Source: Petrosia ficiformis
Taxonomy: Eukaryota > Porifera > Demospongiae > Haplosclerida > Petrosiidae
DNA: 64,000 nucleotides
Direction of reading: 5' to 3'
NCBI GenBank assembly: GCA_947044365.1
Contig: OX345651.1
Coordinates: 124,001 to 188,000 of the forward strand
Shown in pieces: positions 1 through 13,489 of this stretch. The number at the start of each line of letters is the position of its first letter. Position 1 is the first letter of the stretch. Made by a program: the position numbers and the translations under genes. Under the pieces are notes generated by a model. It saw only the letters and a program-made list of their open reading frames with translations. It searched no databases and had not been told where the DNA came from.

Positions 1-35
1 AAATTTTAATTAAATTAATCATTCATGAGACAGAC

Positions 36-2014
36 CTGTTCTCTTTTCTCTCTTCTCACTCTTTCGGAGATCCCTCCTAAAATTTTGAGAATATTCTGAA
101 GTTCTTCCTCCCAGACAAAGATCACACATCTATCCCAGTCTAACACCTCTGAAAATGGTAGGATCTGATGAGTATTACGCAATAATACCGGAATACATCC
201 CTAAATAATATAACAGTAAATATACATGTATTGCAAGCAGACAATAGACGGTGAATATATATGTGTATGTATGTACATATGTACATATATGTATGTATGT
301 ATGTCTCACTGTCATCATCACGTCCAGGAAATCTGGAGAATCTACTCGATAGCCAGGAAGAATTAAACAGAACTCAGACTCCTGTATGAGTACACTCTAG
401 TTAATAAGCACATAATATGATAAGCCACCATCTGGTCTAGTTATAATATACATCATATATGATCTATATAGTCTCAACTGAATGATATGCCACACCCCCA
501 AGTTAATTCATTAATTACCAGTAACACTTTAGGATAGCTCCATCTGATCCCTTCTTCCAGACTACATCTACTATTAATCTGACATGGTTGACAATGTTCA
601 CATGATCCAAGAATAATAATCCTGTCATTTGTGATATGATGAATGCCATCAATAGCATGTACTAGTAGAGGATCAGTGCCTAACTGTAATAATACTGTCA
701 ACAGAGTTTTACGAGAACTAGAATAATGTGTGTATAAAAATCATACATTATAGATAATTCCAAAATGTTAAAGTCAAGTAGGTACCAAGGCTATATTATA
801 TATTATATAGTTCAGGCTCCATCTTGAGAGAATTAACATTTAGATGCTGGTGACATCATTAACCACAACTATTAATAACCACACCCACTTAACTATAGAT
901 AACTACACGATTATTATTATTAATAACCACATCTATTTAATAACTATTAATAACCACATCCACTTAACTACACGATTATTATTATTAATAACCACATCTA
1001 CTATTACCTGTAATAATCTAGTTTATATTCTCCTGCAGTTAATGAATTATATATAGGTATTGAGATATCAAAACCTGTCCGATAATTAATAATATCCAAA
1101 GCACTTCCAGCTAACATCGCATGTTCATAAATGAAATCTGGTGTTGTGTTATATGAAGGATATTCTCCTGATAACATTGAGAATATTAAATGATTATAAC
1201 CTTTATTCCACCTGTGAGAATTAGAATATGAAATATACATTACTACATGTACACACATGTACATACATGTATGCGTAATGAATGTAAGTATACATGTACA
1301 TGTATGTATGTGTAATGTATGTAGGTGTACATGTATGTATGTGTGTATGCCATGTGTAAAGTATGTATGTGTACATATATGAATACATGCATGTATGCAA
1401 GTACATATATGAATACATGCATGTATGTATGCAAGTACATATATATATATATATATATGTATACATGTATTACAGTACGTATGTATATACATCACACATC
1501 ATGTGACACATGTATTATATACTTACCATGGTAGTCCATGTAATATATCAGATATTAACGATACATTCATTCTCTGTTGATTCAAAGTGTCTACACTTGA
1601 AACAAACACACAAGCCTTATATGGTAATGGTTGATAATATTCGCTGGACATTATAGTTTCTAATATATCCTTATATTCACGACTTGTCCCTATATCTTGA
1701 GGATGTGTATCATTAACATACATATATACATAGTTTGGATACACGAATATTCCAATTTTATCACTCAAACTAAACTGACAATTATTGATTTCAAAGCAAG
1801 TATGAAAATGACACTCCTTCTTTTCAAATGTATCCAACTTAAAGTAATGTGTCAATCGTAAGATTTGTGATTTCTTATTGGTCGAATTATATTGCCATGG
1901 TGACATGGAATTCATAAATATCATTAAACTGAAGAGTGCGACAGCTAACACTATCACTTTTATGGCTTTTAGAGGTGTACATGATAACATACTTGTTATC
2001 ACAAGTGATACCAT
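36..2014 (-). CDS. EXT2: Exostosin-2-like heparan sulfate glycosyltransferase (3' end off window)
   Basis: Five exons read on the minus strand: 1527-2014, 1008-1211, 519-717, 310-381 and 36-200; the frame is continuous at every junction. The start at 2014 follows a probable 5'UTR intron acceptor and gives a type II membrane protein: a short cytosolic end, a hydrophobic anchor (about residues 10-40), then a Golgi-lumenal exostosin domain. Recognisable blocks are HTCFEINNC, IGIFVYP, ACVFVSSVDTLNQ, LPWWNKGYNHLIFSMLSG, YRTGFDISIPIYN, WSYPKVLL, SEFCLILPGYR and GCIPVLLRNTHQILPFSEVLDW. These follow EXT2 in order and match it better than EXT1 (for example CSLEEGIRWSYPKV). In the family, EXT1/EXT2 polymerise the heparan sulfate backbone in the Golgi. 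The exon at 36 ends in a GT donor, so the C-terminal GlcNAc-transferase half must lie left of the window. Confidence 0.9.
1236..1500. repeat. ATGT/TACA microsatellite in EXT2 intron
   Basis: Interrupted TACATG/GTATGT tetranucleotide repeats with an AT run near 1440-1457. They fill the intron between the exon ending at 1527 and the exon starting at 1211. Apparent open frames here are repeat artefacts. Confidence 0.85.
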
Positions 2015-2282
2015 AGTAACGAAGAACCTATAGAGGGGCAAGTATGAAGAGATCACGATATATAAATAATAATAATAATACATATATATATATATATATA
2101 TATATTTCTTTTGTGGAAGATATGAGCTCACCTCTCCTATCTTTATCACAGAGACCCAACTTCAGACGTGTGTAAATAAATGGGAGTAGTTAATGAAAAA
2201 TACTGAGAATGAGTCTTGGAATGAGATCCAGTCTCAGTCTAGAATGAGATCCAGTCTTAGATTGATATAAAATCTCAAACCA
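2015..2282. promoter_or_regulatory. Head-to-head promoter region, EXT2 / RCC1-repeat gene
   Basis: Only 268 bp separate the two divergent start codons. Part of it is a probable EXT2 5'UTR intron (about 2034-2133) holding an AT microsatellite. The remainder contains a short direct repeat, GAATGAGATCCAGTCT, at about 2219-2260. No TATA box is obvious. Shared promoter function is inferred from spacing. Confidence 0.45.
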
Positions 2283-4741
2283 ATGGCTTCTTCAGGTCAT
2301 GAAAAGCTATTCAAATGTTTGAAACTCTTTCAAGTAGAGGAATCATCACCTGTTGCTGGAGGAGAAACACCATTTAATTCTATTGGTGAGTATTTTAGTA
2401 AAATGGGTGGAGCTGGTTGGCTTCCTGCCTGGGGATAAAATGATATGCAACTCACTTGATTGTGTATATATATAACTTCTGTCTGTTTTAATCAGGATTA
2501 GATGAGTAGTTGAATCAGGATCAGTAGATGAATGAGTTAGAATCACAAGTAGATAAATCATGATTAGACGAATTGTTGAATCAGGATCAGTAGATACGTA
2601 GATAAAAGAGGAGTTGCTGTTAACTGATTCTTAGTAAAGAATGCTCTACTTATATATGAGACTAGAAAAAGTATTATTCACTATTGATATGGCCAAATAA
2701 ATAATAAACACAACATTAATTAAATTACATAGAATAACAACCACCTTTGTCTATTGTATTACAACAAACAAACTATGCATATACATTGTGCATACACATT
2801 ATACAAATCAGTCCATCCATCAACTGTTGATCTATCTATCCATCCATCAACTGTTGATCTATCTAATCCATCCATCAACTGTTGATCTATCTAATCCATC
2901 GACTGTATTATTGTGTTGTCTGTTCATTAGATGTTGTTCCTCAAAGCTCAGCGTCTACCAGTGTTACACATTGTTGCTATAAAGAGACAAGGAATTATAG
3001 TGTGTTAGTATTAGTTTGTGATAATGGTCGGTGTGACTAATTAATATAATGGAATGTTGTATTACTTGTTTATATTTTAGGATATCTTGTAATACGTTTG
3101 GAACTTTTTCTCCGCCCACCTACAATTAAACAACTGAAGTGGTATGAGGTAAGCAAACTGCTTCTTTTGTCTATGTTCTTCCTCTTCTTCCTCCTCCCCT
3201 TCCTCCTCCCCCTCCTCTACAGGGACGTGATCAACACATATTAGACATAACATTTGATCCATTAGGAGAATGGTTAGCATGTGCATGTTTAGATGGAAAT
3301 GTGTACCTGGTACCAGTCCTAACATTGATGATTCCGGCAAGTCATTCTTCTAATTAATGCCCATTCATAACATATACCCTTTCCACAGGATTGTTTTCCT
3401 ACACATATATTTGGACCTCTTGACGATATCAGGATAGCCACACCTACTAGGAAAGTATCCCCACCCACTAGTATAGTATGGTGGGAATCAATTGATGGTG
3501 GACAAATATGTATTGTCGGATCGGAGGTATTTAATGAATATCTTTTTATTATTATGTTTGTTTGTTTGTCTGTAGCTCGGAGAAATCACACTCTTTAATT
3601 TACATGAAGGAAAGGAGATAGCATTCCTCTCCATGAGAGGATGTATTGATCAGCTGATGTTGGCTAAGAAATCTGATTATACAACACATTTACTGGTTAG
3701 ATAAATGAATGTATCTATATATGTGTAATTATGTATGTATGTATGTATGTATGTATGCATGTATGTACATGTAGATATATATGTATGTATTTATGTATGT
3801 ATGCATGTATGTACATATGTATGTATATATTACATACATGTACATACTATGTAAGTATGTATATATTAGATTAATCTCAGAGGTGGTGAATGGTGGTGGA
3901 TGTTACTTGAGGAAAGATATCATGAGGCTAATGGAACTTCCTATTCTGATGTGCAGGTGTGTGTGTATAGTATGTGTGTATGTATGTACATATGTACGTG
4001 TGTATATACATATATGTACATGTGTATGTATGTGAGTATGTACGTGTGTATATACATATATGTACATGTGTATTTGTGTATATAAACATGTTCTATTAAA
4101 AGGCTAGTGGTTTTGAAGTGGTATATGATGATGCTGTATTGAGGAGTTTTCTTAGTAAACAAGAAGGAACTGGATTTGAACCAAAGTTATTTCAAGTATA
4201 ATAATATTTTAGTTATTCACATGTTAGTCACATGACTATTTTGTAGGATTTTTCTGAAGTCACTCGGCTTTTCACTCAACAATGGGATGAACAGGAAATG
4301 CTTGGAGCTCTTAATCTACAAAACCATCAGTTTGAAGTGTGTGTGATTTCTCCTCCTCTTCCTCCCTTACACCACCTTCTCCTCCTCCTCCTCCTCCTCC
4401 TCCTCCTCCTCCTCCTCCTCTTCCACCTCTTCCTCCTCCTCCTCCTCTAAATCACAGTTATTCACATACAATTTTGATATAAACAGTGGCCCTCTTCGTA
4501 CATTTAAAGTACCTCCAAATACGACCTCTGTCCTATCAACAGAGAGACTGTTATATACTGTAAATCATAATGATGAATCTGATGAACTATCGGTAAGGCT
4601 ATGAATATTATTAAAATTCAATTAAAGCTGGCCTATGAACATCATTAATTTTTGTAGTTCACTTTGTCAATTATTTCAACTGAATTAGCACAGAGAAATG
4701 CTTATGAACTGCCGGTAAAATTTATCTATCTATCTGTCTAT

Positions 4742-4776
<35 letters not shown>

Positions 4777-7700
4777 CATGTATCTATTTATCTATCTATC
4801 TATCTATCTATCTCTATCTATTTATCTATCTATCTATCTATCTCTGTCACTTAGGCTAATGCGTTGATACAACAATTCACATTACCATCAGAATCTACCA
4901 TTGTGGGGTTTTATCCATCAACGTTAGAGTCAGCTGACCTGGCTAATGAGTCACGTGACCTCACCACACCCACTAATTTAGGAGGATGTGTGATAGTGAC
5001 TTCAAATGCTGTCTATCAGTGTAAACAAATGTGAATTAATAATGACATCACAAATCACACATCACATCACATATCACACATCATGATGATCATATATATT
5101 AATTATATCATACATCTCACTAGTCGATCGCCTGAGTTAGTGTTTTTGGGTGTGGCTTTATCAACACGTAATTATCACATGACTGATGAGATAGCTCTCA
5201 CTTATAAACTAGATGTGTGTGAACTTTATCAGGTAATCTATCTATCTATCTATCTGTCTATCTATCAATCTGTCTATCTGTTTGTCTGTCTCTTAGATTG
5301 CTGGAAAAGAACAAATAAAGAAACATGAATATCGAAAAGCTCTGAAATTATTTGAACAATCAAAGGTAACTGTTGTATTCATGCACACACAGTATTCTAT
5401 GTATATGTATACATACACATAGTGTCCTTCTCATGAAGTTATGGAGAATTTTGTTCATATGGAACGTATTCCAGAACTGGTATCTTATTTGTTGGATGTG
5501 GTTTGTGATAATACAGGGGATGTTCCTGTAACTAACCCAAAATTATTACAAGATGTGTTACTACAATGTCTAATACATCAGGTATGATTATATATTTGTC
5601 TGTCTATCTATCTGTCTGTCTGTATGTCTGTCTATCTGTCTGTCTATCTGTATGTCTATCTGTCTGTCTATTTGTGTGTCTATCTGTCTATCTGTCTGTC
5701 TACTTGTCTATCTGTCTGTCTGTCTATCTACCTCTCTCTTTCTAGTGTCTTGAATCTAGTGACCCAGCTGAAGTATCAGCATGGAAAGAACGCTTGAGGT
5801 TATTAAAATTACTAATTAAATTTTAATAATTACGATAGCTATTTAATCAATAGTCAGTTCATTAATGATAAATTCCAGTATAATCACACTGTTGCCATGG
5901 AGATGTTGCTTAGATGTGGAATGAAAGCACAGTTATTTGAAATAGCTCTGGTAATCTAATTATAGTCTTAACCATTACATAATAATGAAATCTATATTTA
6001 GAATTAACATCTATTTATAGACTTGATCATTACATCATAACGATAATCTATATTTAGAACATCTATTTATGGACTATTTATATCATTATAAGGATCTATG
6101 ATTCTATTTTTAGTACATACGTATATTTATAGGCACATCGCAAGATTCCAGAATCAGTAGATATGCTTGCTAATTTTGGGTCCACAGAATTAGACCCACC
6201 CATTCAGGCAGCCATAGCAACGGGACAATTTGCCCCTTCACTATCAACAAATGCTGATGGTATGATCATGTGATCTGTCATATGATTGTCACATTATACA
6301 CATTGATTACAGGTCTGGTTCTTCATCAACTGTCTCCAGCGAATTTAGTGAAATGCATCATAGCCAAGGTGACATCATATGATGTAATGATGACATAATA
6401 TGATGTAATATTGTACATTAGCCATCCCTTCTTGAAAAGCACTTATCGTATCTAGTGTCAGTCCTTCCTAAACTGGACTTAATGATACTAGTTAGATTAA
6501 CATGGATACTGGATCCATCTCATCAAACAATACAACCACTCCTTCATGAAGCACATTCATCACTGAAGAGGTAATCACACATATACACATATAATATATA
6601 TACATATGTTTGTAAAAATGTACATAATACTATATACATGCATAAATACATATCACATGTACATACACGTACATACATACATGTACATATATATACATAT
6701 GCAGTACATTACATACGTACATTCATATATATATACATATGTATGTACATGTACATACATTGTACATCATGTAGAAGTAACTCAACTGGTAGTATCATGT
6801 CATTAGCAAGCATAGAGAATGGACCATCAAGTCATATTGGAACAACGGAATTCAGTCCAGAAGACTCAGGACCCAGTCTGGAATCTTACATAGAGGCTTT
6901 TATTTTAACCCTGATGACTCTGAATTATAAACGTACTCTTCTTCCAGCTCCGTCCACTGGTCTTTTAGCCCTATCTCTGATAATAGAGAAACTAGGAGAC
7001 ACTCCACAAGATAAGGCTCTCAAGGCAAGTAATTATTAATAATTAAGTAGATATTAATATGGGTTTTCCCCCTCCTGACTCCTGTAGCCACTGACTACAT
7101 TTAATGATGGATCTGCAGTTTTACACGGTAATATTTTGAGTTGTGGTCTCAATCATGCTGGACTGGTTGTGAGTGGGGACTTATATACATGGGGTAGCAC
7201 ACACAGTGGAAAGTGAGAGAACATACTGACAAAACAAACATATATTATTTCATATCTTTGTAGATTAGGACATGGCGATATTGAACAACAACCAGTAGCC
7301 GCACCATTGAAAGTAGAAACCTTATCAATGTTAAAGTGAGTCATGTGACTATCATGTGCCATGTGTATGGCTATCATGTGATGTATTCATTTGTATTAGT
7401 ATCAAGGTACTTGCAGTGTCTTGTGGAGCTGAACATACAATAGCTCTGTGTCAAGAAGGGGTGTGTGTGTGTGTGTGTGTATGTGTGTGTATTGTGCTAA
7501 TCATTATTTTATCATTGTAGATATTTTCCTGGGGATTGTCCACACATGGACAGGTGTGTATGACAGATGTACAAAATGACAAATGTCTCTATTAACATTA
7601 ATTTTATAGCTTGGTCTTGGAGATACACTGAAACGAACAAGGCCTGTACAAATAGCTTCTTTAACTAATGTTACCATGGTTACCATTGTCTGTGGTCAGT

Positions 7701-10700
7701 ACCATTGTTTAGCATTGGATGAAGAGCATAGGTAAGTAACGAATAGCTATTAAATAATTAATGAGATAATTAATTGTATATTACAGGGTGTGGTCTTGGG
7801 GATGGGGTGCTCATGGACAAACTGGAGTGGGTGTGACTAACGACCTTCTTATTCCAACTCACTCGAAAGTATTAGATGAACTCTCTGTTTCCTATTTATC
7901 AGCTGGTTTCAATCACTCGGCAGTTATTACTACTAATGTAAGCAATAGATATGGTGACACATACGAAGGCTAACAAACTCATGGACAAATAAAGAGAGAG
8001 ACCTATATACACACGTGTAGTTATCAAAAGATAGATGGACAGATAGACAGAGAATTGAAGAAATGGACAGATAGATATAAAGACATATGAACAGATAGAA
8101 AGATAGATAGAGAGATATCAAGAGATAGATAGATGGATAAATAGACATATGAATGTACAAAGACACACACAGATAGATATACTGATGGTTCTTGTTTCAT
8201 ATGCAGGGTAAGCTATATACATTTGGTAATGGAATGTATGGCCAGTTAGGACATGGTGACCAGGAGAAACAAACCACACCTAAACTTGTGAAAACACTCT
8301 CAGATAAATTTGTGTATCTGGTTGAATGTGGTAATTCACACACTGTAAGTAAAGGTCATTCACATTCACCATGACCTCAGAAAAATGTACATAACTTTAC
8401 TTTGAAATGACCAATAATCCTTTAACCTGCACTATTTTATCCTTCATGAGTATGTCAATTTCCCATCCATTGCTTCATTAATGAGTTACAGTATAATCAT
8501 GTATTAACCTTATGACATTAAACTATACACTATATTGTCATTACAACCTAATTTTGAGGTCATTGTGAACAGACTTTAGTATCGTCACAACTTCCGTTCA
8601 TCTACTCTTTTAGTTAGCAGTTTGTAAAGACCAATCCATATATCACTGGGGAAAAAACTTTCATAAACCGGTTAGTTTAATATTAATTAAATACTATTAA
8701 TTATTAAAAATTACGCAGTACCCAGGTAATAGTCCTCAAAGTTTGCGCCAGTATACACGCTCACGTAAAGATGGAGCTACTTCACCAGCAGTACTAAATT
8801 CCCTTCAACCAGTCCTCATGCCAGACCTTAACCTTGATGATCTAATAATGCAGGTAATAAAGGGTTAATTAATTAATACACCCCTTTCAATATTAATTAT
8901 ATTAATACAGGTGGGATGTGGCAATTATCATTGTGTTATATTAACTGCTTCTGGTATTGTATATTCATGGGGTAATAATGTACATGGACAGATAGGCCAC
9001 ACACATATTCCTGAATTAGTAAGTGTTATCATGTAGTACATGTACATAGACCATGCATCACCACTTCCTCCTCCTCCCCATCCTCCTTTTACAGTCGCAA
9101 CCAAAACGTGTATCAAAACTTGAAACTCATCACATTAAGAACCTCTCATGTGGTGATGAATTCTCCATAGCTCTTGATGATAATGGTATATCGTGGGTTT
9201 GGGGAAGAGATGAGCTTGGTCAGGTAACAACAAAAACTGGATTTATAGACTGACATTACACTCCACTCATTTTCCTCTTCAGCTGGGCATGGAGTTTCCT
9301 CAGGGTGTGAAGGAGGGACGGAAGGTGTGTATATTTGCTCCCAACCCAAATCCTCAAATCCCTCGTGTCGTACCTCATGGTCAACAACCAAAATTTAATA
9401 TTGTTGTAAGTTTTTGATAATTAACGTGTATGTATGTCCATCGTCTCCAATTTCATCTATCTATCTATCTATTTATCTATCTATCTATTTATCTGTCACT
9501 CCAGTCTCAAGAACAATCTGAGGACAGTCTTTTGGGACTTGATCTGCAATGGGACATACCAGATTTTGCTAATATTGGTTAATCAACCACACCCACATTA
9601 CAAATAATTAATTAATTAACCACACCCACATTACATAACTATTATAATTTTAGGTTCTTCAACGGTTTCTTACGGACGTGATTCCCTAAATACAGCTCTT
9701 GAATCACTGCATGGATTTTATCGGACAGGAACTATATTATGTTACTGCACACATTTGAAAGATTATAAAAGCATGGCTGTTATCATGAGAACAGAAAAGC
9801 AATGGCCACAAGTATGTAATATGATACATCACTCAATCAAATAGATGTGCATGTAATAATCTATTTTGATAATTGTCCATCCCTACCATCCACACATGTT
9901 ATAACTAATTAATGTGATAGCAAGTATATTAATTATAGGTTCTACAATGGAAGCTTGTGGACTTGAGTACTGATCAAGAAATGATAAATATCTCAAAAGT
10001 TGTTCCTATTGTTCAAGAAACCTTAGAAAATCACCTCTCGGAGACTACAGACCATCATTCACGTCATTTCATTATCACAACTGCTCAGATGTTGAGTCAG
10101 GTAAATCACATGATCATCATGTGAACTTACTTGTTAATCACATGACTTTAAATATACAGCTATTGCAATTTTGGACAGACTACTCACTGAACTTATCAAC
10201 GCTTGAAGAGGTTTTGACTCAGCACATGACAACACTGGCATATCCGCTCAGTGTGGTACTCAAAAGGTAAGCTTATTAAATATTCATTAACAATTAATTA
10301 CCATGGTAAAACATCTTACGATAGCAGCAAATCTCGGTTTTCATTCAAGTTCAGTTTGGCCGTTACCATGGAAATGGCCAAACAGATTACAGCAGGAGTG
10401 CCACCATTGCAAAAGCTGATGAAAGTACGAGACAGCCAATTAAATGAAACAGTAGAGTCATGTGACACAGAATTACAAGATTTAGACTCTAGTTCATCAT
10501 CTTCCATCGAAGCCACACAAGGTAAAATAGAAACATCGCCAAATGATTCTCGGTTATGGATAGAAGTGTTACGCAATCTTACAAAAGATTTGAGCCGTCA
10601 TTCTAATATTACTGTACCAGAAAACTCCTTATCTTCAATTAGAAACTATCGGCAGAAAGTCACTCTTCAGCAAGACATACCTGCTAAAAAGGACAACATT

Positions 10701-10943
10701 GTAGTATTCTCATGTGGTCATTCGTTCTCTGAGAACCAGTTTCTGGACAAAACCCTCATGGAATTTCAAGAACGAGTCAATGATTTCCCTACACCCATAC
10801 CAAACATGAAATCATATATACATAGTTATTATAAACACTCGCCAATATATTCAATAGCTTGTCCATACTGTGTGTTTCAGTTCTTAAGAAAGGCTCAACT
10901 TGAAAAGGTCCCCGGAGTACCCATACGTCCCTGGAACCATTAG
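2283..10943 (+). CDS. Large RCC1-repeat protein with N-terminal propeller-like region and C-terminal CGH/CPYC zinc-like end
   Basis: About 35 short exons run from ATG 2283 (MASSGHEKLFKCLKLF) to TAG 10941-10943. The N-terminal third has WD-like strands (ILDITFDPLGEWLACACLDG near 3230; ICIVGSELGEITLFNLHEG near 3510-3610). The middle is helical (KHEYRKALKLFEQSKCPSHEVM near 5320-5430; VAMEMLLRCGMKAQLFEIAL near 5890-5950) and recalls vesicle-tethering alpha-solenoids. From 7088 to about 9290 there are roughly seven RCC1 blades, seen as YTWGSTHSGKLGHGD, IFSWGLSTHGQLGLGD, VWSWGWGAHGQTGVG, LYTFGNGMYGQLGHGD, IYHWGKNFHKP, VYSWGNNVHGQIGH and WVWGRDELGQLG. The last exon (about 10327-10943) ends with SCGHSF and, 70 residues on, CPYC, like a degenerate RING. 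The family is not recognised; a role in trafficking or GTPase regulation is inference. Two introns (3337, 7025) use GC donors. Confidence 0.8.
2806..2905. repeat. Minisatellite, about 28-bp unit
   Basis: Roughly four copies of a unit containing CCATCAACTGTTGATCTATC. Each holds the 12-bp palindrome TCAACTGTTGA(T). It lies in the first intron of the RCC1-repeat gene. Confidence 0.75.
3725..3860. repeat. GTAT microsatellite
   Basis: Interrupted (GTAT)n and ATAC runs in an intron of the RCC1-repeat gene. A second stretch at 3960-4080 follows the next exon. Confidence 0.85.
4374..4447. repeat. (TCC)n microsatellite
   Basis: Pure CTC/TCC trinucleotide run inside an intron, immediately before the pyrimidine-rich acceptor region of the exon starting near 4459. 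Confidence 0.85.
4721..4850. repeat. (CTAT)n microsatellite
   Basis: CTAT tetranucleotide run filling the intron between the exon ending NAYELP and the exon starting ANALIQQF. A related CTGT/CTAT run occupies 5585-5745. Confidence 0.85.
8357..8570. mobile_element. MITE-like element, family 2, copy A
   Basis: About 214 bp with terminal inverted repeats: TTCACCATGACCTCA near the left end and TGAGGTCATTGTGAA at the right end. Copy B at 31963-32165 is similar along its length, including CCATTGCTTCATTA, GAGTTACAGTATAAT and TTAAACTATACACTATA. No coding capacity. It lies in an intron of the RCC1-repeat gene. Confidence 0.75.
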
Positions 10944-11256
10944 TACTTAATTAATGTTTATAATTGTTAATGTGTTTAATAATAATTATTGCTTTGAGAA
11001 ATATAGGTGTTGATTTGATGTACTCACATATTAGTACATATACATACATAATGTACACACATAGATACATATAATTATGTAACGTTGGTATTAACTCTGA
11101 ATTTGTAGTCATCACATTCTCAATATTGTCAATACGTTAATGTATAATTATTTTGGGAAAAATACCAGTTAATATCAGACAAAAATATGAATGAATACGC
11201 TATAATAACTTACAAATGTGCTTTTACTATAACTTTCACAAACACACACACATACA

Positions 11257-11290
<34 letters not shown>

Positions 11291-11716
11291 CTTACACACA
11301 TACATACATGCTTACATACATACGTACATACGTACATACATACTTACATACATACATACATACATGCTTACATACAACATACATATATGCATAAATACAT
11401 ACATACACACATACATACATAAATAAATACATACACACACACATACATACATACATACACACACATAAAGTATTGAGTAGCCATGATTCTTGGTCACGTT
11501 TGTTTTAATCTTTAGATGGTATAAATATTATTTTGGGAGAGAGAAATCAATATGAAAATGTTTATACATATGAATAACACATACACAATTATTTTCAATA
11601 ATTGAATACTACATCTATTTATACATAAATATATACAATTTTACATGTACAGAAATTCAATACTACACATGACCATTAGAAATGATAATTACTTCTATTA
11701 ATATCAGTCTCATTTA
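10944..11716. other. Convergent intergenic region with CATA microsatellite
   Basis: Separates the ends of the RCC1-repeat gene (plus) and Bcl-2-like gene A (minus). It holds an (ACAT)n microsatellite at about 11240-11468 and otherwise AT-rich sequence. No gene is seen. Confidence 0.7.
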
Positions 11717-13333
11717 TTAATTGTTCTTTCTGAGGAATAAGTATACCAATGTACCACCAATTACCACAGAAACAGTTGCCACGGCAACGTATTTCAACCC
11801 CTGTGTTATAGCTGGTCTGTGAGCCACGGACTCAATAAGACGTTGCATATATTCCTATGAACAAATAGACACAACAATTAGCAACAGAGCATGCATCAAG
11901 CAATTTGTTTATGACTGCCAGACATGTTTTGGATGACTCACCCATCCTCCTAACTGTTTCAATTTAGAAAAGAATTGGCTTTCTTGCAGAAATTTTATGA
12001 GATAAGACAGAATCACTCCTAGTATTTTGAAAGCCTTCTCAATAGTGTAGGAGAGTAGAGCTAGTTTAAAAAGATCCCAACAGAATTTAAATACTGAAGC
12101 TACAGTCTGTATGCGTATCTCACTCACTGCAGTAAAGAGAAACCATATGGTTATCACAATAGACCTTTGATGTGGTTATAGTTGGAATTCAAAACACCTG
12201 ACTAGTGATTATAGTTATAGTTATAGTTAACTCACAATACCTTATTAAAAGAGGTTTTAGTTATAGTTATAGCTAACTCACAATACCTTACTAAAAGAGG
12301 TTTTAGTTATAGTTATAGTTTACTCACAATCCTTACAAAAAGAAATTTTAGTTCACACTAAAACAACACTTATTACAAACTGTACTGAAAGTAGGTCTTC
12401 AATTACATTTTACCACACATATTATATATAGTTATTTTAAGTTTATGAGACAGTTAGTTTAGTTATCAAAGTAAGGTGAAACCAGCTGCTTTTTTATAAT
12501 GATTAAAATTGTGCCAGGTTGCTGAAACTACTTTTAGTTCGTTTTTTTGCTAACAGTTTTAGTTTAGTTTATTAAATACGCTAAAAGTACACTTAGTCAC
12601 TGCTAAAACAACACTAATGTATACACACTCACTTTGAAATGTTAATAAAAAAGCTACGAAAACTCCATTACATGTTGCATTGTTTACAAAAGCTTTTCTT
12701 ATTACATGTGTTTATCAGTAACTTCACTTTTTACATATGCTAATACATGTGTTGAGGGCTCTCCCCAATTTATGTTGAGGAAAAAACCGTTAATGTGTGT
12801 TTATAATTTGACATACATTATTGTATTGAGCAATATATACTTTCAGTATGGGAACTGTTGCATGCATGCATGTGTGTGCATGTCTGTATGTTCGTCTGAA
12901 TGATTATGCTCCTGTCAGTAAATAATAATGACATACCAACTCCCAATTTGTCACAAAGTATTGCCTTCAGAGCTTGCTTAAAGAGATTACCACCAGTTTC
13001 AACAGCTCCTTCCACTATTGGTTTCAGTATTGCAATCAATTGGTCTTTAGTTGCTTTATCTTTGAAGAGATTATCGCCCCAGTGTGCGTATTTCTTGCCA
13101 ACTTTCCACCCTACATCGTTTCTTTGTGGATCATCTGTAGTGATAGCAGCAGTGTGTAGCTTATCTGCAATAATAACTCCATCTGGAACGTCGTCCTCTT
13201 CGCATGCCCTGGACTCCATGAAGGCAAGAGCAACATCTTTGACAGTGCCAGCATCATTCTCATCTATTTCTTCATCTCCATAGTCTATTTCTAGCTTGAA
13301 AGTTTGACTAGTTACTTCCATTCGCACTGCCAT
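11717..13333 (-). CDS. Bcl-2 family protein A (divergent BH1)
   Basis: Three exons, 12937-13333, 11942-12126 and 11717-11854, join in frame to 239 residues. BH3-like core YAHWGDNLF is near residue 85. The central helical hairpin reads VASVFKFCWDLFKLAL and corresponds to BH1, but lacks the usual N-W/L-G-R/K motif. BH2 is SKLKQLGGW at the same exon end as in genes B and C. The tail KYVAVATVSVVIGGTLVYLF, followed by RKNN, is a C-terminal membrane anchor. Exon 1 appears to be a fusion of exons 1 and 2 of genes B and C. The fold and neighbours suggest a mitochondrial-membrane apoptosis regulator. Whether it is a pro-death effector cannot be decided, given the lost BH1 residues. Confidence 0.8.
12176..12350. 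repeat. TTTTAGTAAGGTATTGTGAG dispersed repeat, three tandem copies
   Basis: About 55-bp units containing TAGTTATAGTTATAG, then AACTCACAATACCTTA, then AAAAGAGGTTTTAG. They sit in the first intron of Bcl-2-like gene A. The reverse-complement form recurs at 52810-53095, with a degenerate form near 57000-57260. Confidence 0.8.
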
Positions 13334-13489
13334 TGCTGCAACTCGCGTAATCTTCTGATGAAGGCGTGTCCATACAAGTAGTTGTCATAACTAGCCAATA
13401 CTGCACCACAAAATATAATGTGTCTGTTGAATGAAGTTCCAAAGGTTTATGGTTTAAGCTGTCGCTACTTACTAAACATCATCCTTGTT

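Noticed and set aside
2034..2149. N-terminal extension of EXT2 reading IYIYIYMYYYYY
   Set aside because: It reads through an AT microsatellite; an acceptor CCTCTATAG precedes the exon containing the signal-anchor Met.
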